Origin: Tsukamurella spumae
Lineage (GTDB): Bacteria; Actinomycetota; Actinomycetes; Mycobacteriales; Mycobacteriaceae
DNA: 64,000 bases
Reading direction: 5' to 3'
Assembly: GCF_012396015.1 (NCBI RefSeq)
Contig: NZ_JAAXOQ010000002.1
Span: forward strand, 62,001 to 126,000
Shown here piece by piece: positions 47,434-58,008 of the stretch; within the stretch, counting starts at the first letter, position 1; each line of letters begins with the position of its first letter. Position numbers and translations under genes: made by a program. The notes under the pieces are model-generated. The model did no database searches. It was not told where the DNA came from and worked only from the letters and a program-made list of their open reading frames with translations.

Positions 47434-48834
47434 CTAACGCCCGCGCTTGCCCTCGGTCAGCGAGCCCAGCCGCAGGGCGTCGCCGACGGTGGCCGCCTCG
47501 CCGATGTGGATCCCGTCGACCTTCAGCTGCTGCCCGTCGGGCGAGGGCGGGACGATGGCGTGGGTGAAGCCCAGGCGGGCCGCCTCCGCGAGCCGGCGCT
47601 CGAGCCCGGTGACCCGGCGCACCTCGCCCGCGAGGCCCACCTCACCCAGGACGACGGTGTTCGGCCGCAGGGCCTTCTCCACCGCGGCGGACGCCACGGC
47701 GAGGGCCAGCGCCAGGTCGGCACCCGGCTCGGTGATCTTCATCCCGCCGACGGTCGCCGCGTAGACGTCCTTCTGCGGCAGGTTCTCGATGCCGCCGTGC
47801 CGGGCCAGGACGGCCAGGATCATGGCGACCCGGGCACCGTCGAGCCCGGAGACCGCGCGCCGTGGCGCGGGCAGGGGCGTGGGGGTCACGAGTGCCTGCA
47901 GCTCGCCGAGCATGGGCCGCTTACCGTCGAGCCCGACGGTGACCGCGGTGCCGGCCGCGGCCTGGTCGCGGTGGTGCAGGAACAGGCCCGACGGATCCGT
48001 GACCTCGACGATGCCCGACTCGCGCTGCTCGAAGCAGCCCACCTCGTCGGAGGCACCGAACCGGTTCTTGATACCGCGCACCATGCGCAGCGTGGAGTGC
48101 TTGTCGCCCTCGAAGCTGAGCACGACGTCCACGAGGTGCTCCAGCGAGCGCGGCCCCGCGACGGCACCGTCCTTGGTGACGTGGCCGACGAGGATCACCG
48201 CGATCCCGGAGGCCTTGGCGAGCGAGGTCAGTGTGGCCGTGATGGCCCGGACCTGGGTGACGCCGCCGTGCACCCCGTCGACGCCCGAGGCGGAGAGGGT
48301 CTGCACGGAGTCGACCACCATGAGGGTGGGGGAGATCTGCTCGACATGGCCGAGCACCGTCCCGAGGTCGGATTCCGCCGCGAGGTACAGCCGATCGTCC
48401 AGCGCCCCAGTGCGTTCCGCGCGCAGCCGGACCTGCCCCGCGGATTCCTCGCCGGTGACGTACAGGGACTTCCCTCGGCCCGTCGTGGCCCAGCGGTGCA
48501 CGACCTCCAGGAGCAGGGTGGACTTGCCGACGCCGGGCTCGCCGGCCAGCAGGATCACCGAACCGGGGACGATGCCGCCGCCGAGCACGCGATCGAGCTC
48601 GCCGATACCGACGGGCAGCGCACGGGTCGAATTGGGGTCGATCTTCGTGATCGGGACCGCGCGCGTCTTCGGGAGCGTCAGCCCGACGTTCGCCGCGGGC
48701 CCGGAGCCGGTGGCGCGGGCGACCGCGCCCTCCTCCATCGTCGACCAGGCGCCGCACGACGGGCAGCGGCCGACCCATTTGGCCACGGTGTGGCCGCATT
48801 CGGTGCAGGTGTACTGCACCTTGGCTTTCGCCAT
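47434..48834 (-). CDS. radA: DNA repair protein RadA
   Basis: A 466-residue RecA-like helicase for branch migration in recombination. The N-terminal zinc finger is CTECGHT ... GRCPSCGAW, Walker A is GEPGVGKS, the RadA-specific KNRFG motif is present in [11 protein letters not shown], and the C-terminal Lon-like domain includes [10 protein letters not shown]. It is co-directional with disA and probably transcribed with it. Confidence 0.96.
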   Translation of the reverse strand: MAKAKVQYTCTECGHTVAKWVGRCPSCGAWSTMEEGAVARATGSGPAANVGLTLPKTRAVPITKIDPNSTRALPVGIGELDRVLGGGIVPGSVILLAGEPGVGKSTLLLEVVHRWATTGRGKSLYVTGEESAGQVRLRAERTGALDDRLYLAAESDLGTVLGHVEQISPTLMVVDSVQTLSASGVDGVHGGVTQVRAITATLTSLAKASGIAVILVGHVTKDGAVAGPRSLEHLVDVVLSFEGDKHSTLRMVRGIKNRFGASDEVGCFEQRESGIVEVTDPSGLFLHHRDQAAAGTAVTVGLDGKRPMLGELQALVTPTPLPAPRRAVSGLDGARVAMILAVLARHGGIENLPQKDVYAATVGGMKITEPGADLALALAVASAAVEKALRPNTVVLGEVGLAGEVRRVTGLERRLAEAARLGFTHAIVPPSPDGQQLKVDGIHIGEAATVGDALRLGSLTEGKRGR

Positions 48835-48840
48835 GGAGGC

Positions 48841-49434
48841 CTAGTGGCCGGAGCCCTCGCCGTGGTCGCCGCCGTGCTCGCCACCGGTGACGGTGATGCC
48901 CGCGGCGGAGGCCGGAGCGGCGCCCGCGTCGATCGGGACGTCGATCGGCAGGGAGCCGGCCTTCTCGAGGTGGAACCAGAGCTTGTTGGTCAGGCCGGGA
49001 CGCCAGGTGCTGTCGACCGGCACGGTGACCGTGAGACGGGTGACGCCGGGGGCGGCGCTGTTGCTGCCGGTGGGGGCGGTGCCGTAGAGCGAGCCGCTGG
49101 CGGCGAGGGTGGTGTCGCCGCTGATGGTCGCGCGACGGCTCTTCTCGTCGGTGATGCTCGTGAGCCGGTCGCCCTGGAGCGGGTTCAGGTTCGTCAGGAC
49201 GAAGGCGAGCCGGCCCTGGCCGCCGGACACGGGGGCCAGGACGTGGACGTCACTGAGGGTGATCTTCTGATCCACGAAGGTCTGGTTGGCGCCGTTGACC
49301 GCGGCGACCTGGTTGGCGGTCTGCGAGATCTGGCCGGAACCGCACGCGGACACCGACAGCAGGGCGCCAGTGGCGAGCAGGGCCCCGGCGACGGCGGTGG
49401 CGGTGCGGCGGGTCGAGACGGTGCGTGCGGACAC
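48841..49434 (-). CDS. lpqE: LpqE-like lipoprotein
   Basis: A 197-residue lipoprotein. The signal peptide has arginines, a hydrophobic core and the lipobox VSAC with Cys31. The mature part is beta-rich (VHVLAPVSGGQGRLAFVLTN, LTVTVPVDSTW) and ends in a His/Gly-rich tail (GGEHGGDHGEGSGH) that could bind metal. Synteny between radA and carD identifies it as LpqE. The GTG start is preceded by CTGGAGGAACC; an in-frame ATG farther up is less likely. It is divergent from carD. Confidence 0.82.
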   Translation of the reverse strand: MSARTVSTRRTATAVAGALLATGALLSVSACGSGQISQTANQVAAVNGANQTFVDQKITLSDVHVLAPVSGGQGRLAFVLTNLNPLQGDRLTSITDEKSRRATISGDTTLAASGSLYGTAPTGSNSAAPGVTRLTVTVPVDSTWRPGLTNKLWFHLEKAGSLPIDVPIDAGAAPASAAGITVTGGEHGGDHGEGSGH

Positions 49435-49683
49435 GGTTCCTCCAGTTTCCATCCCCGTGCGCGGCGACACCCGCGTGCGGACGATGCTGAGTATGTCACC
49501 ACGCAGCGTAGTAGAAGGCGCATCCGGCCGCGCCGCCGGGCGGGCTCCGGGGGCGACGATCAGCCCGTTGATCAGCCGTGGGTTCCCTTGTCAAGCCCCG
49601 TATGAGTCCTGACCTGCGACGTTGTCGAGCCTCCCGATTCGGCGCCGTGTTATCCTGGTCATATCGAAAGGGGCAAGGATCAG

Positions 49684-50172
49684 ATGATTTTCAAGGTCGG
49701 AGACACCGTTGTCTACCCCCATCACGGTGCCGCACTGATCGAAGCTATCGAGATCAAGACCATCGGTGGACGTGAGCGCGAGTACCTCGTGCTCAAGGTC
49801 GCACAGGGTGATCTGACGGTCAAGGTTCCCGCTGAGAACGCCGAGGTCGTCGGCGTTCGTGACGTGGTCGGCCAGGAGGGTCTGGACAAGGTGTTCCAGG
49901 TCCTGCGCGCGCCCCACACCGAGGAGCCCACGAACTGGTCGCGCCGGTACAAGGCGAACCTCGAGAAGCTGGCATCGGGCGATGTGAACAAGGTGGCCGA
50001 GGTCGTCCGCGACCTGTGGCGTCGTGAGCAGGATCGCGGGCTGTCGGCCGGCGAGAAGCGCATGCTGACCAAGGCCCGCCAGATCCTGGTGGGCGAGCTC
50101 GCGCTCGCGGAGTCCACCAACGACGAGAAGGCGGCCCTGCTGCTGGACGAGGTGCTGGCGGCCGCGTCCTGA
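49684..50172 (+). CDS. carD: RNA polymerase-binding transcription regulator CarD
   Basis: A 162-residue essential factor that binds the RNA polymerase beta lobe and stabilises open complexes. [21 protein letters not shown] is the Tudor-like RNAP-interaction domain; the helical DNA-binding domain has [17 protein letters not shown] and the conserved Trp in [19 protein letters not shown] -10 box (49651-49656) gives a short leader with an AAAGGGG-type site. The 249 bases to lpqE hold the two divergent promoters. It overlaps nothing but leads into ispD after 5 bases. Confidence 0.97.
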   Translation: MIFKVGDTVVYPHHGAALIEAIEIKTIGGREREYLVLKVAQGDLTVKVPAENAEVVGVRDVVGQEGLDKVFQVLRAPHTEEPTNWSRRYKANLEKLASGDVNKVAEVVRDLWRREQDRGLSAGEKRMLTKARQILVGELALAESTNDEKAALLLDEVLAAAS

Positions 50173-50177
50173 CCGTC

Positions 50178-50834
50178 GTGGCACTGGTCCCCGCCGCTGG
50201 GCAGGGGACGCGCCTGGGACTGAACATTCCCAAGGCGTTCGTGGAGCTTCGAGGCCGTCCACTGCTCACCTGGGCAGTGGACGGCCTTTTCGCGTCCGGG
50301 GCGGTCGACGAGGTCGTCGTCATGGTGCCGCAGGACCTGGTCGACGGTGCGCGGTCCCTCGTCCCGCGGGCGCGGGTCGTCGTGGGCGGCGCCGAGCGCA
50401 CCGACTCCGTGCGGGCCGGTCTCGCCGTCGCGGGTGCGGCGGACACGGTCCTGGTGCACGACGCGGCCCGGCCGCTGACCCCGCCCGCGATGATCGCGCG
50501 GGTGGTGGCCGCGGTGCGCGCCGGCGCCTCCGCCGTCATCCCCGTGCTTCCGGTCGTGGACACCGTCAAACGGGTCGATGCCGACGGGGCCGTGCTCGGC
50601 ACCGTCGACCGGGCGGACCTGCGCGCCGTACAGACGCCCCAGGGTTTCGCCGCCGGCGCGTTGCGCGCGGCTTACGACGCCGCGCCCGGTGCGCTGGCCA
50701 CCGACGACGCGGGCCTCGTCGAGCGGGCCGGCGGCAGCGTCGTCACCGTCGCGGGGGATCCCCTGGCGATGAAGATCACCACCGCCTTCGACCTGCGGAT
50801 CGCGCAGGCCCTGGCCATCGAGGAGTTCGCATGA
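50178..50834 (+). CDS. ispD: 2-C-methyl-D-erythritol 4-phosphate cytidylyltransferase
   Basis: A 218-residue MEP-pathway enzyme that activates methylerythritol phosphate with [26 protein letters not shown] is the nucleotide-binding start (Arg and Lys contact CTP). [20 protein letters not shown] and TDDAGLVE are family signatures. The GTG at 50178 is the first possible start after the carD stop; there is little room for a ribosome binding site, so it may depend on carD translation. Confidence 0.95.
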   Translation: MALVPAAGQGTRLGLNIPKAFVELRGRPLLTWAVDGLFASGAVDEVVVMVPQDLVDGARSLVPRARVVVGGAERTDSVRAGLAVAGAADTVLVHDAARPLTPPAMIARVVAAVRAGASAVIPVLPVVDTVKRVDADGAVLGTVDRADLRAVQTPQGFAAGALRAAYDAAPGALATDDAGLVERAGGSVVTVAGDPLAMKITTAFDLRIAQALAIEEFA

Positions 50835-51304
50835 TCGTGCCGCGGGTCGGGATCGGGACCGACGTCCATCCGTTCGAGGCGGGCCGTCCGTGCTGGATGC
50901 TGGGGCTGCAGTTCGACGGTGACGGTTGCTCGGGCCACTCCGACGGCGATGTCGCGGTGCACGCGCTGTGCGACGCGCTGCTCTCGGCCGGGGGCCTCGG
51001 TGACCTGGGAACGGTGTTCGGGGTGGGGCGGTCGGACAATGTCGGGATCACGGGCGCGTCGATGCTCACCCATGTGCGCTCGCTGCTCGCCGACGCGGGA
51101 TTGACGGTCGGGAACGCCGCGGTGCAGCTGATCGGGAACCGGCCCAAGGTCGGGCCGCGGCGCGCTGAGGCGCAGGAGGTGCTGAGCGGACTGCTCGGCG
51201 CGCCGGTCTCCGTGTCCGCCACCACGACCGACGGCCTCGGCCTCACCGGCCGCGGCGAGGGTGTGGCCGCGATGGCGACGGCCCTGGTCTACCCGGCGGG
51301 CTGA
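50831..51304 (+). CDS. ispF: 2-C-methyl-D-erythritol 2,4-cyclodiphosphate synthase
   Basis: A 157-residue trimeric zinc enzyme of the MEP isoprenoid pathway. The metal ligands lie in IGTDVHPFE and [35 protein letters not shown] is the C-terminal signature. The ATG overlaps the ispD stop (ATGA). carD-ispD-ispF-cysS-rlmB keeps the mycobacterial order, here interrupted by rarD on the other strand. Confidence 0.96.
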   Translation: MIVPRVGIGTDVHPFEAGRPCWMLGLQFDGDGCSGHSDGDVAVHALCDALLSAGGLGDLGTVFGVGRSDNVGITGASMLTHVRSLLADAGLTVGNAAVQLIGNRPKVGPRRAEAQEVLSGLLGAPVSVSATTTDGLGLTGRGEGVAAMATALVYPAG

Positions 51305-51337
51305 GCCGCCCGCGCGAAACGCGCCACCCTCGCGCCG

Positions 51338-52261
51338 CTACGCGACGAGCCCTCCGGCCCGCGCCCGCCGCATCGTCACCACGGTGTCGACCGTGAGCAG
51401 GATCAGCGCGATCCAGACGATGCCGAAGCCGATCCACCGGGCCGTCGAGACGTGCTCGCCGAGGAACAGCACGGCGCAGAGCAACTGCATGACGGGCGTG
51501 ACGAACTGGATCAGGCCCACGGTGACCAGCGGGATCCGGCGTGCCGCCGCCGCGAACAGCAGCAGTGGGACGGCCGTCGCGACGCCCGACAGCACCAGCA
51601 GCGTGGTGTGCACGCCGCCGTGCCTGCCGAAGTCGAGTCCGCCGCCCCAGGCCGCGATGCCCCCGAGTACCGCCACGGCGACCGGCGCGAGGATCGCCGT
51701 CTCCAGCGACAGGCCCTGGAGCGCGTTCAGGTGCGCGCCGACCTTGTTCTTGACCAACCCGTACAGGCCGAACGAGAACGCCAGTGCCAGCGCCGTCGCG
51801 GGGAAACTGCCGGCCCCCACCGCGAGGTAGACGAACGCGAGGACGCCGATGCCGACCGCCACCCACTGCAGCGGCCGAAGCCGCTCGCCGAGCACGACCA
51901 CCCCGAGCGCCACGGTGACCAGTGGGTTGAGGAAGTAGCCGAGCGCGGCGTCGGACGTGTGTCCCGAGGTGACCGCGGCGATGTAGACGACCCAGTTGGT
52001 GGCGATGAGCAGCGCCGCGATCCCCACCCCGGCGATCAGTCGGTACTGACCCCGCAGCCTGCGGATCCAGCCGAAGTCCCGCATCACCGCGAGGACGATC
52101 ACGCAGAGCAGCAGGGTCCACAGGATGCGGTGGGCGAGGATCTCCCACGCCCCGGTGGGCCGCAGCGCGTCGAAGTAGAGCGGGAACATCCCCCACAGCA
52201 GGTAGGCCGCGATGCCCATGGCGGTTCCACGGCTGACCTCGGACGAACGACGATCGAGCAC
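51338..52261 (-). CDS. rarD: EamA-family transporter RarD
   Basis: A 307-residue drug/metabolite transporter with ten helices in two EamA repeats. YLLWGMFPLYFDAL, EILAHRILWTLL, IATNWVVYIAAV and AALGYFLNPLVTVALGVVVLGERL are RarD signatures. The GTG start lies 6 nt after a TAGGAT -10 box on the minus strand (52268-52273), so it is probably leaderless; a small ACCTATTAGGT palindrome (52273-52283) overlaps that promoter. It is an insertion in the otherwise conserved ispF-cysS neighbourhood. Confidence 0.9.
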   Translation of the reverse strand: MLDRRSSEVSRGTAMGIAAYLLWGMFPLYFDALRPTGAWEILAHRILWTLLLCVIVLAVMRDFGWIRRLRGQYRLIAGVGIAALLIATNWVVYIAAVTSGHTSDAALGYFLNPLVTVALGVVVLGERLRPLQWVAVGIGVLAFVYLAVGAGSFPATALALAFSFGLYGLVKNKVGAHLNALQGLSLETAILAPVAVAVLGGIAAWGGGLDFGRHGGVHTTLLVLSGVATAVPLLLFAAAARRIPLVTVGLIQFVTPVMQLLCAVLFLGEHVSTARWIGFGIVWIALILLTVDTVVTMRRARAGGLVA

Positions 52262-52347
52262 CGAGACATCCTACCTATTAGGTGTCGCAACGACGAAGTG
52301 ACTGACCTGCGGGGGCCGCTCCGGACCGACCCGTAGAATCAACGGTC

Positions 52348-53744
<1,397 letters not shown>

Positions 53745-53745
<1 letters not shown>

Positions 53746-54713
53746 TGGCAGGCAACTCGCAGCGCCGCGGCGCGGTCCGCAAGGCGGGCACCAAGAAGGG
53801 GCAGGTCCAGGGCTCGGGCGGCGTCCGGCGGCGTGGGCTCGAAGGGCGTGGGGCGACCCCCGCCGCGAAAGACCGTCCGTACCACCCCGCGCACAAGAAG
53901 GCACGGGCCGCGGCGAAGGCCGCGACCACGCCGCAGCGTCGGCCCAAGGTCGCGGGCCGCGCCGCCGACGACGGGCCCGAGTACGTCCTCGGCCGCAACC
54001 CCGTCGTCGAGTGCCTGCGCGCGGGCGTCCCGGCGACGGCACTGTACGTGGCGATCGGCTCGCAGAACGACGAGCGGCTCACGGAGTCCGTGCAGATCGC
54101 CGCGGACACGGGCATCGCCATCCTCGAGGTGCAGCGCGCCGAGCTGGATCGGCTGAGCGACAACGGATTGCATCAGGGCATCGCCCTGCAGATCCCGCCG
54201 TACACCTACGCGCACCCGGACGATCTGCTGGCGCGGGCGCAGGACCGCGGCGAGGCGCCGCTCATCGTCGCGCTGGACAACATCACCGATCCCCGCAACC
54301 TGGGCGCCGTGATCCGGTCCACGGCCGCGTTCGGCGGGCACGGCGTGCTCATCCCGGGCCGACGGTCCGCCGCGGTCACCGCCGTCACCTGGCGCACGTC
54401 CGCGGGTGCCGCGGCGCGGCTGCCCGTCGCGCAGGCGGCGAACCTCAACCGCGCGCTGGCCGATTACGCGGCGGCCGGCCTGCAGGTGGTCGGCCTGGAC
54501 GCGGGTGGCGACGTGGACCTCGACGACTACCGCGCCGACACCGGCGTGGTCGTCGTGGTGGGATCCGAGGGCAAGGGCCTGTCGCGGCTGGTGCGCGAGA
54601 ACTGCGATTCGATCCTGTCGATTCCCATCGCGTCGTCGGTGGAGTCACTGAACGCGTCCGTCGCTGCCGGCGTCGTGCTCGCGGAGTTCGCGCGGCAGCG
54701 TCGGGCACAATGA
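53745..54713 (+). CDS. rlmB: 23S rRNA (guanosine-2'-O)-methyltransferase, TrmH/RlmB type
   Basis: A 322-residue SPOUT methyltransferase. A basic, disordered N-terminal extension of about 75 residues precedes the L30e-like substrate-binding domain ([15 protein letters not shown]) and the knotted SpoU domain ([45 protein letters not shown]). It is coupled to cysS by TGATG and corresponds to Rv3579c. The exact rRNA position is assumed from the family. Confidence 0.93.
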
Positions 54714-54742
54714 TCCACTATTCACTGCCGTGACCTGACAGT

Positions 54743-54761
54743 TTTGCTATGTCGTAGCGAA
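54743..54761. promoter_or_regulatory. TetR-type operator
   Basis: TTTGCTA-TGTCG-TAGCGAA is a 19-bp dyad with one mismatch, placed just upstream of the -10 TAGTCT (54770-54775) of the TetR gene. Autorepression is likely. Confidence 0.55.
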
Positions 54762-54781
54762 TTGTGCGCTAGTCTGCACCG

Positions 54782-55363
54782 ATGACATCGCTCGAGGAAC
54801 GGCAGGAGAACCGGCGCCGGGCGATGCTGGACGAGGGCATCGCGCTGCTCGGCGGCGTCGAGGCGGGTGCGCTCGGGGTGCGCGCCGTGTGTCGGGCTAC
54901 GGGCATCACCGAGCGTTACTTCTACGAGGCCTTCGGTACGCGGGACGGTTTCGCGCAGGCGGTGTTCGACGATGTCAGCGACCGTGCGCAGGATGCGCTG
55001 GTCAGTGCGGTGCGCGGCGCGGCGGACGCGGCGGACATGGCCACGGCCGTGGTGGCCGCGTTCGTCGAGTTGGTCATCGACCAGCCCGAGGCGGGCCGGG
55101 TGCTCCTGCTCGGGCCCTACCGTGAGGCGGCACTGTCCGAGCGCGGCCTCGGCCGCATGCCCGACTTCTTCGCCGTGGTGGCCGGCGCCATGCCGAGTCA
55201 GGTGGACGCGACCACCCGGCGGCTCGCGTCGATCGGGCTCGTCGGCGCGCTGACGGCCCTGTTCACCGAGTACCTGTCCGGCCGGCTCGACGTCACGCGC
55301 GAGCAGCTGGTCGCGCACTGCGTCCACCTCGTAGCCTCCGCGCCGGCCCGGTTCCTCGGCTGA
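54782..55363 (+). CDS. TetR-family transcriptional regulator
   Basis: A 193-residue regulator. The DNA-binding part is GVRAVCRATGITERYFYEAFGTRDGF, with the typical YFYxxF recognition end; the remaining helices form a ligand and dimer domain. The ATG is 6 nt after a -10 box, giving a leaderless mRNA. No obvious target is divergent; rlmB lies upstream on the same strand, so it may mainly regulate itself or distant genes. Ligand unknown. Confidence 0.88.
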   Translation: MTSLEERQENRRRAMLDEGIALLGGVEAGALGVRAVCRATGITERYFYEAFGTRDGFAQAVFDDVSDRAQDALVSAVRGAADAADMATAVVAAFVELVIDQPEAGRVLLLGPYREAALSERGLGRMPDFFAVVAGAMPSQVDATTRRLASIGLVGALTALFTEYLSGRLDVTREQLVAHCVHLVASAPARFLG

Positions 55364-55454
55364 CCAGGTGCACCCCGCGGAGGGGTTTCGCCGGGACCTC
55401 GAGCCCCGGTCCTGATTCCGTCTGCGAGCGCGCCGCCGGGCGCTGGTGTCCTTC

Positions 55455-55534
55455 CTGAGATGTCGCTCCCCGCGGCGTCGGGGTCTGTCGACCTGGCAGA
55501 ACGCGAATCGCCGCCGCTGGGGCCGACATCTCAG
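55455..55534. repeat. 80-bp imperfect palindrome between the TetR gene and pxpA
   Basis: Outer arms CTGAGATGTCG (55455-55465) and CGACATCTCAG (55524-55534) match over 11 bp. Inside them CCCCGCGGCG pairs with CGCCGC-T-GGGG with one bulged T. An inner TCTG/CAGA pair surrounds a GTCGAC core. The whole can fold into one long hairpin. It lies between convergent genes and could be a terminator, but its length and terminal repeats also fit a miniature mobile element. The 91 bases from the TetR stop to it hold only short GC hairpins. Confidence 0.65.
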
Positions 55535-55561
55535 TCCGCTCGCCGAGTACGGCGCGTGGTC

Positions 55562-56320
55562 TCAGCGCGCGAACGGTGCGACGGCCACCCCAGCGCCGTC
55601 GAGCACGGTCCGCAGGCGCCGCGCGACGGCGACGGCGGAGGGATTGTCGCCGTGGACGCAGACGGAGTCCGGCGCGACCTCGACCTCGGTGCCGTCGATC
55701 GATTCGACGGTGCCGTCGGCGACCATGCGCAGCACGCGCGCGGCGATCTCGTCGGGGTCGTGCAGGACGGAGCCCTCCCGCGAGCGGGGGACGAGCGCAC
55801 CGTCGGGCAGGTAGGCGCGGTCCGCGAAGGCCTCGCGCACCGTCCGCAGCCCGGCGCTCTCCCCGAGCCGGAGGAACGCCGAGCCGGGGAGGCCGAGCAC
55901 CGGGAGGTCCGGCGCGGTGGCGAGCACACCCTCGACGACGGCCGCGGCCTGCCGCTCATCGGTCACGATCCGGTTGTACAGCGCGCCATGCGGTTTCACG
56001 TAGCGGACGGTGCCGCCCACGCTCCGCGCGATCGCCTGCAGGGCGCCGATCTGGTAGATCACGTCGGCGGTCAGGTCCGCGGCCGGCACGTCCAACGACC
56101 GGCGGCCGAAGCCGCGCAGGTCCGCGTACCCGACCTGCGCGCCGATCACGACGCCCCGCTCGACGGCGAGCGAGCACGTCTCGCGGAGGATCGTCGGGTC
56201 GCCGGCGTGGAATCCGCACGCGACATTGGCCGAGGTCACGACCTCGAGCAGCGCGGCGTCGTCACCGAGCGTCCACGCGCCGTAGGACTCGCCGCAGTCG
56301 GCGTTGAGGTCGACTTTCAC
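55562..56320 (-). CDS. pxpA: 5-oxoprolinase subunit PxpA (LamB/YcsF family)
   Basis: A 252-residue member of the LamB/YcsF family, which works with PxpB and PxpC to hydrolyse 5-oxoproline to glutamate using ATP. DLNADCGESYGAW, SANVACGFHAGDP, VGYADLRGFGRR and VKPHGALYN are diagnostic. The partners pxpB and pxpC are not in the window. It is the last gene of the zinc-uptake operon, starting with GTG overlapping the permease stop (GTGA), an unexpected partnership. Confidence 0.92.
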   Translation of the reverse strand: MKVDLNADCGESYGAWTLGDDAALLEVVTSANVACGFHAGDPTILRETCSLAVERGVVIGAQVGYADLRGFGRRSLDVPAADLTADVIYQIGALQAIARSVGGTVRYVKPHGALYNRIVTDERQAAAVVEGVLATAPDLPVLGLPGSAFLRLGESAGLRTVREAFADRAYLPDGALVPRSREGSVLHDPDEIAARVLRMVADGTVESIDGTEVEVAPDSVCVHGDNPSAVAVARRLRTVLDGAGVAVAPFAR

Positions 56321-57216
56321 ACCTTCGACGGTAGCGCGTGCCGGCAGTCGTGCGACTCCTCGACGGCGGCGACGGTGCCGCGTCGCCCGCGCTGCCCGAG
56401 CAACCGGCAGACCATGTAGATCAGGAACGAGATGGAGGTGACGAACACCGACACCGGGAGCGCGGGGGCGAGCGAGAGGATTATGCCGCCCACCGCCGAC
56501 ACCAGCGCGAAGATCAGCGAGAGCGCCGTCGCCTTACCGGGTGAGCTGGTGACCCGCGCGGCGGCCGCGGCGGGCGTGATGAGCAGGCTCATCACGAGCA
56601 GCGCACCGACGATCTGCACGCCCTGCGCGGCGGCGGCGCCCACGAGCATCGCGAACACCACCGACAGCGTCTTGACCGGAACGCCGTGTGCGGCGGCCAC
56701 ATCGGGGTCGGTCGACAGGAACAGCAGCGGTCGGTAGATGACCGCGAGGATCACGAGCACCACGACCGTGGTGATCGCCATGAGCGTGACCCCGGAGAGC
56801 CCGACCGCCACGACCTGGCCGGTGAGCAGCGCGAACGCCGTACCCTGCCGACCGTCGTGCAGGGCCAGGAACAGCACCGACAGGCCCAGCCCGAAGGCCA
56901 TGATCACGCCGATCACCGAGTCGCGCTCGCGGGCGTACACCCCGAGCAGCCCGAACAGCAGCCCCGCCACCAGCGAGCCGAGGAGTGCGCCCGCGCCCAC
57001 GCTCCACCCCATGAGCAGGGCGAACGCGGCGCCGGTCAGCGACAGCTCGGACGTGCCGTGCACGCTGAAGGCCATCTGACGCGACACGATGAGCGGGCCC
57101 AGCACGCCGGCGAGCACGCCCAGCAGCGCCGCGGCGAGCAGTGCCCACAGCACGAAGGGCTGCTGCAGCAGCTCCCAGGTCAGGGATAGGTTCCCGAATT
57201 CGCGGAGGTGCTCCAT
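56317..57216 (-). CDS. znuB: Zinc/manganese ABC transporter permease
   Basis: A 299-residue ABC-3 permease with eight or nine helices. VSRQMAFSVHGTSELSLTGAAFALL carries the family's conserved loop; HGVPVKTLSVVFAMLVGAAAAQGVQIVGALLVMSLL is typical of ZnuB/MntB. Its ATG follows the ATPase stop without a gap, and it overlaps pxpA by 4 bases. The Zur-like box at the head of the operon favours zinc over manganese. Confidence 0.92.
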   Translation of the reverse strand: MEHLREFGNLSLTWELLQQPFVLWALLAAALLGVLAGVLGPLIVSRQMAFSVHGTSELSLTGAAFALLMGWSVGAGALLGSLVAGLLFGLLGVYARERDSVIGVIMAFGLGLSVLFLALHDGRQGTAFALLTGQVVAVGLSGVTLMAITTVVVLVILAVIYRPLLFLSTDPDVAAAHGVPVKTLSVVFAMLVGAAAAQGVQIVGALLVMSLLITPAAAAARVTSSPGKATALSLIFALVSAVGGIILSLAPALPVSVFVTSISFLIYMVCRLLGQRGRRGTVAAVEESHDCRHALPSKV

Positions 57217-58008
57217 CTATTCGTCGCCTCCCACCACGACCAGGCGGTCGCGCACGTGCAGCACGTCGACGGGTGTCCGGTAGAGCCGCGAGAGCCGCTC
57301 GGAGGTCATCACGTCGTTCGTCGGCCCCACCTCGAACCGGCCGTCCACCAGGTAGAGCACGCGGTCGCAGTAGGGGAGCACGGGGTTGATCTCGTGGGTC
57401 ACGAACAGCACCGCGGTGTCGTGCTCGCGCCGGCGCCGCTCGATGAGCGAGACGGCGAGTTGCTGGTTGCCCGGGTCCAGCGAGAGCAACGGCTCGTCGC
57501 AGAGCAGGATCGTCGGGTCCGAGGCCAGGGCCTGCGCGACCCGGAGTCGCTGCTGCTCGCCACCGGACAGCGAGCCCAGCGGGGCGTCGGCGAAGGCCAG
57601 CGCGTCGACCTGCTCGAGAGCGGTGTCGACGGCGGACCGTCGGGCCCTGCGGTTGCGCACGCCGAGGCCCCAGGCGGCACCGTCGAAGCCGAGACCGACC
57701 AGGTCGCGCCCGCGCAGGGGCACGGACGCGTCGAGGGCGCGCTGCTGCGGGATGTACCCGATCCGCCCGTTGACCTGCACCGATCCGCTGGACAGCGGGG
57801 TCTGCCCGAGGAGGATGCGCAGCAGCGAGGTCTTGCCGGCGCCGTTCGGTCCGAGCACGGCGATGAACTCGCCGGGCTCGATGTCGAGGTCCAGTCCGTC
57901 CCACAGGACGCGGTCGGGGTAGCGCAGCGCCGCGTCGCGCAGGCTGATGACCGGGCCGGGGGCCGACGGTGCGTCGCCCTCGATCCGGGTGCCCGACGGT
58001 GCGCTCAC
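57217..58008 (-). CDS. znuC: Zinc/manganese ABC transporter ATPase
   Basis: A 263-residue ATPase. Walker A GPNGAGKTS, Q-loop IGYIPQQRALD, signature SLSGGEQQRLRVAQAL, Walker B ILLCDEPLLSLDP and the His switch VTHEIN are intact. About 18 extra residues precede the domain. Its GTG overlaps the stop of the binding-protein gene (GTGA). Confidence 0.93.
   Translation of the reverse strand: MSAPSGTRIEGDAPSAPGPVISLRDAALRYPDRVLWDGLDLDIEPGEFIAVLGPNGAGKTSLLRILLGQTPLSSGSVQVNGRIGYIPQQRALDASVPLRGRDLVGLGFDGAAWGLGVRNRRARRSAVDTALEQVDALAFADAPLGSLSGGEQQRLRVAQALASDPTILLCDEPLLSLDPGNQQLAVSLIERRRREHDTAVLFVTHEINPVLPYCDRVLYLVDGRFEVGPTNDVMTSERLSRLYRTPVDVLHVRDRLVVVGGDE

Noticed and set aside
49560-49585. A direct repeat of GATCAGCC separated by a few bases between lpqE and carD.
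   Set aside because: Short and without dyad symmetry or relation to the promoter boxes; likely chance.
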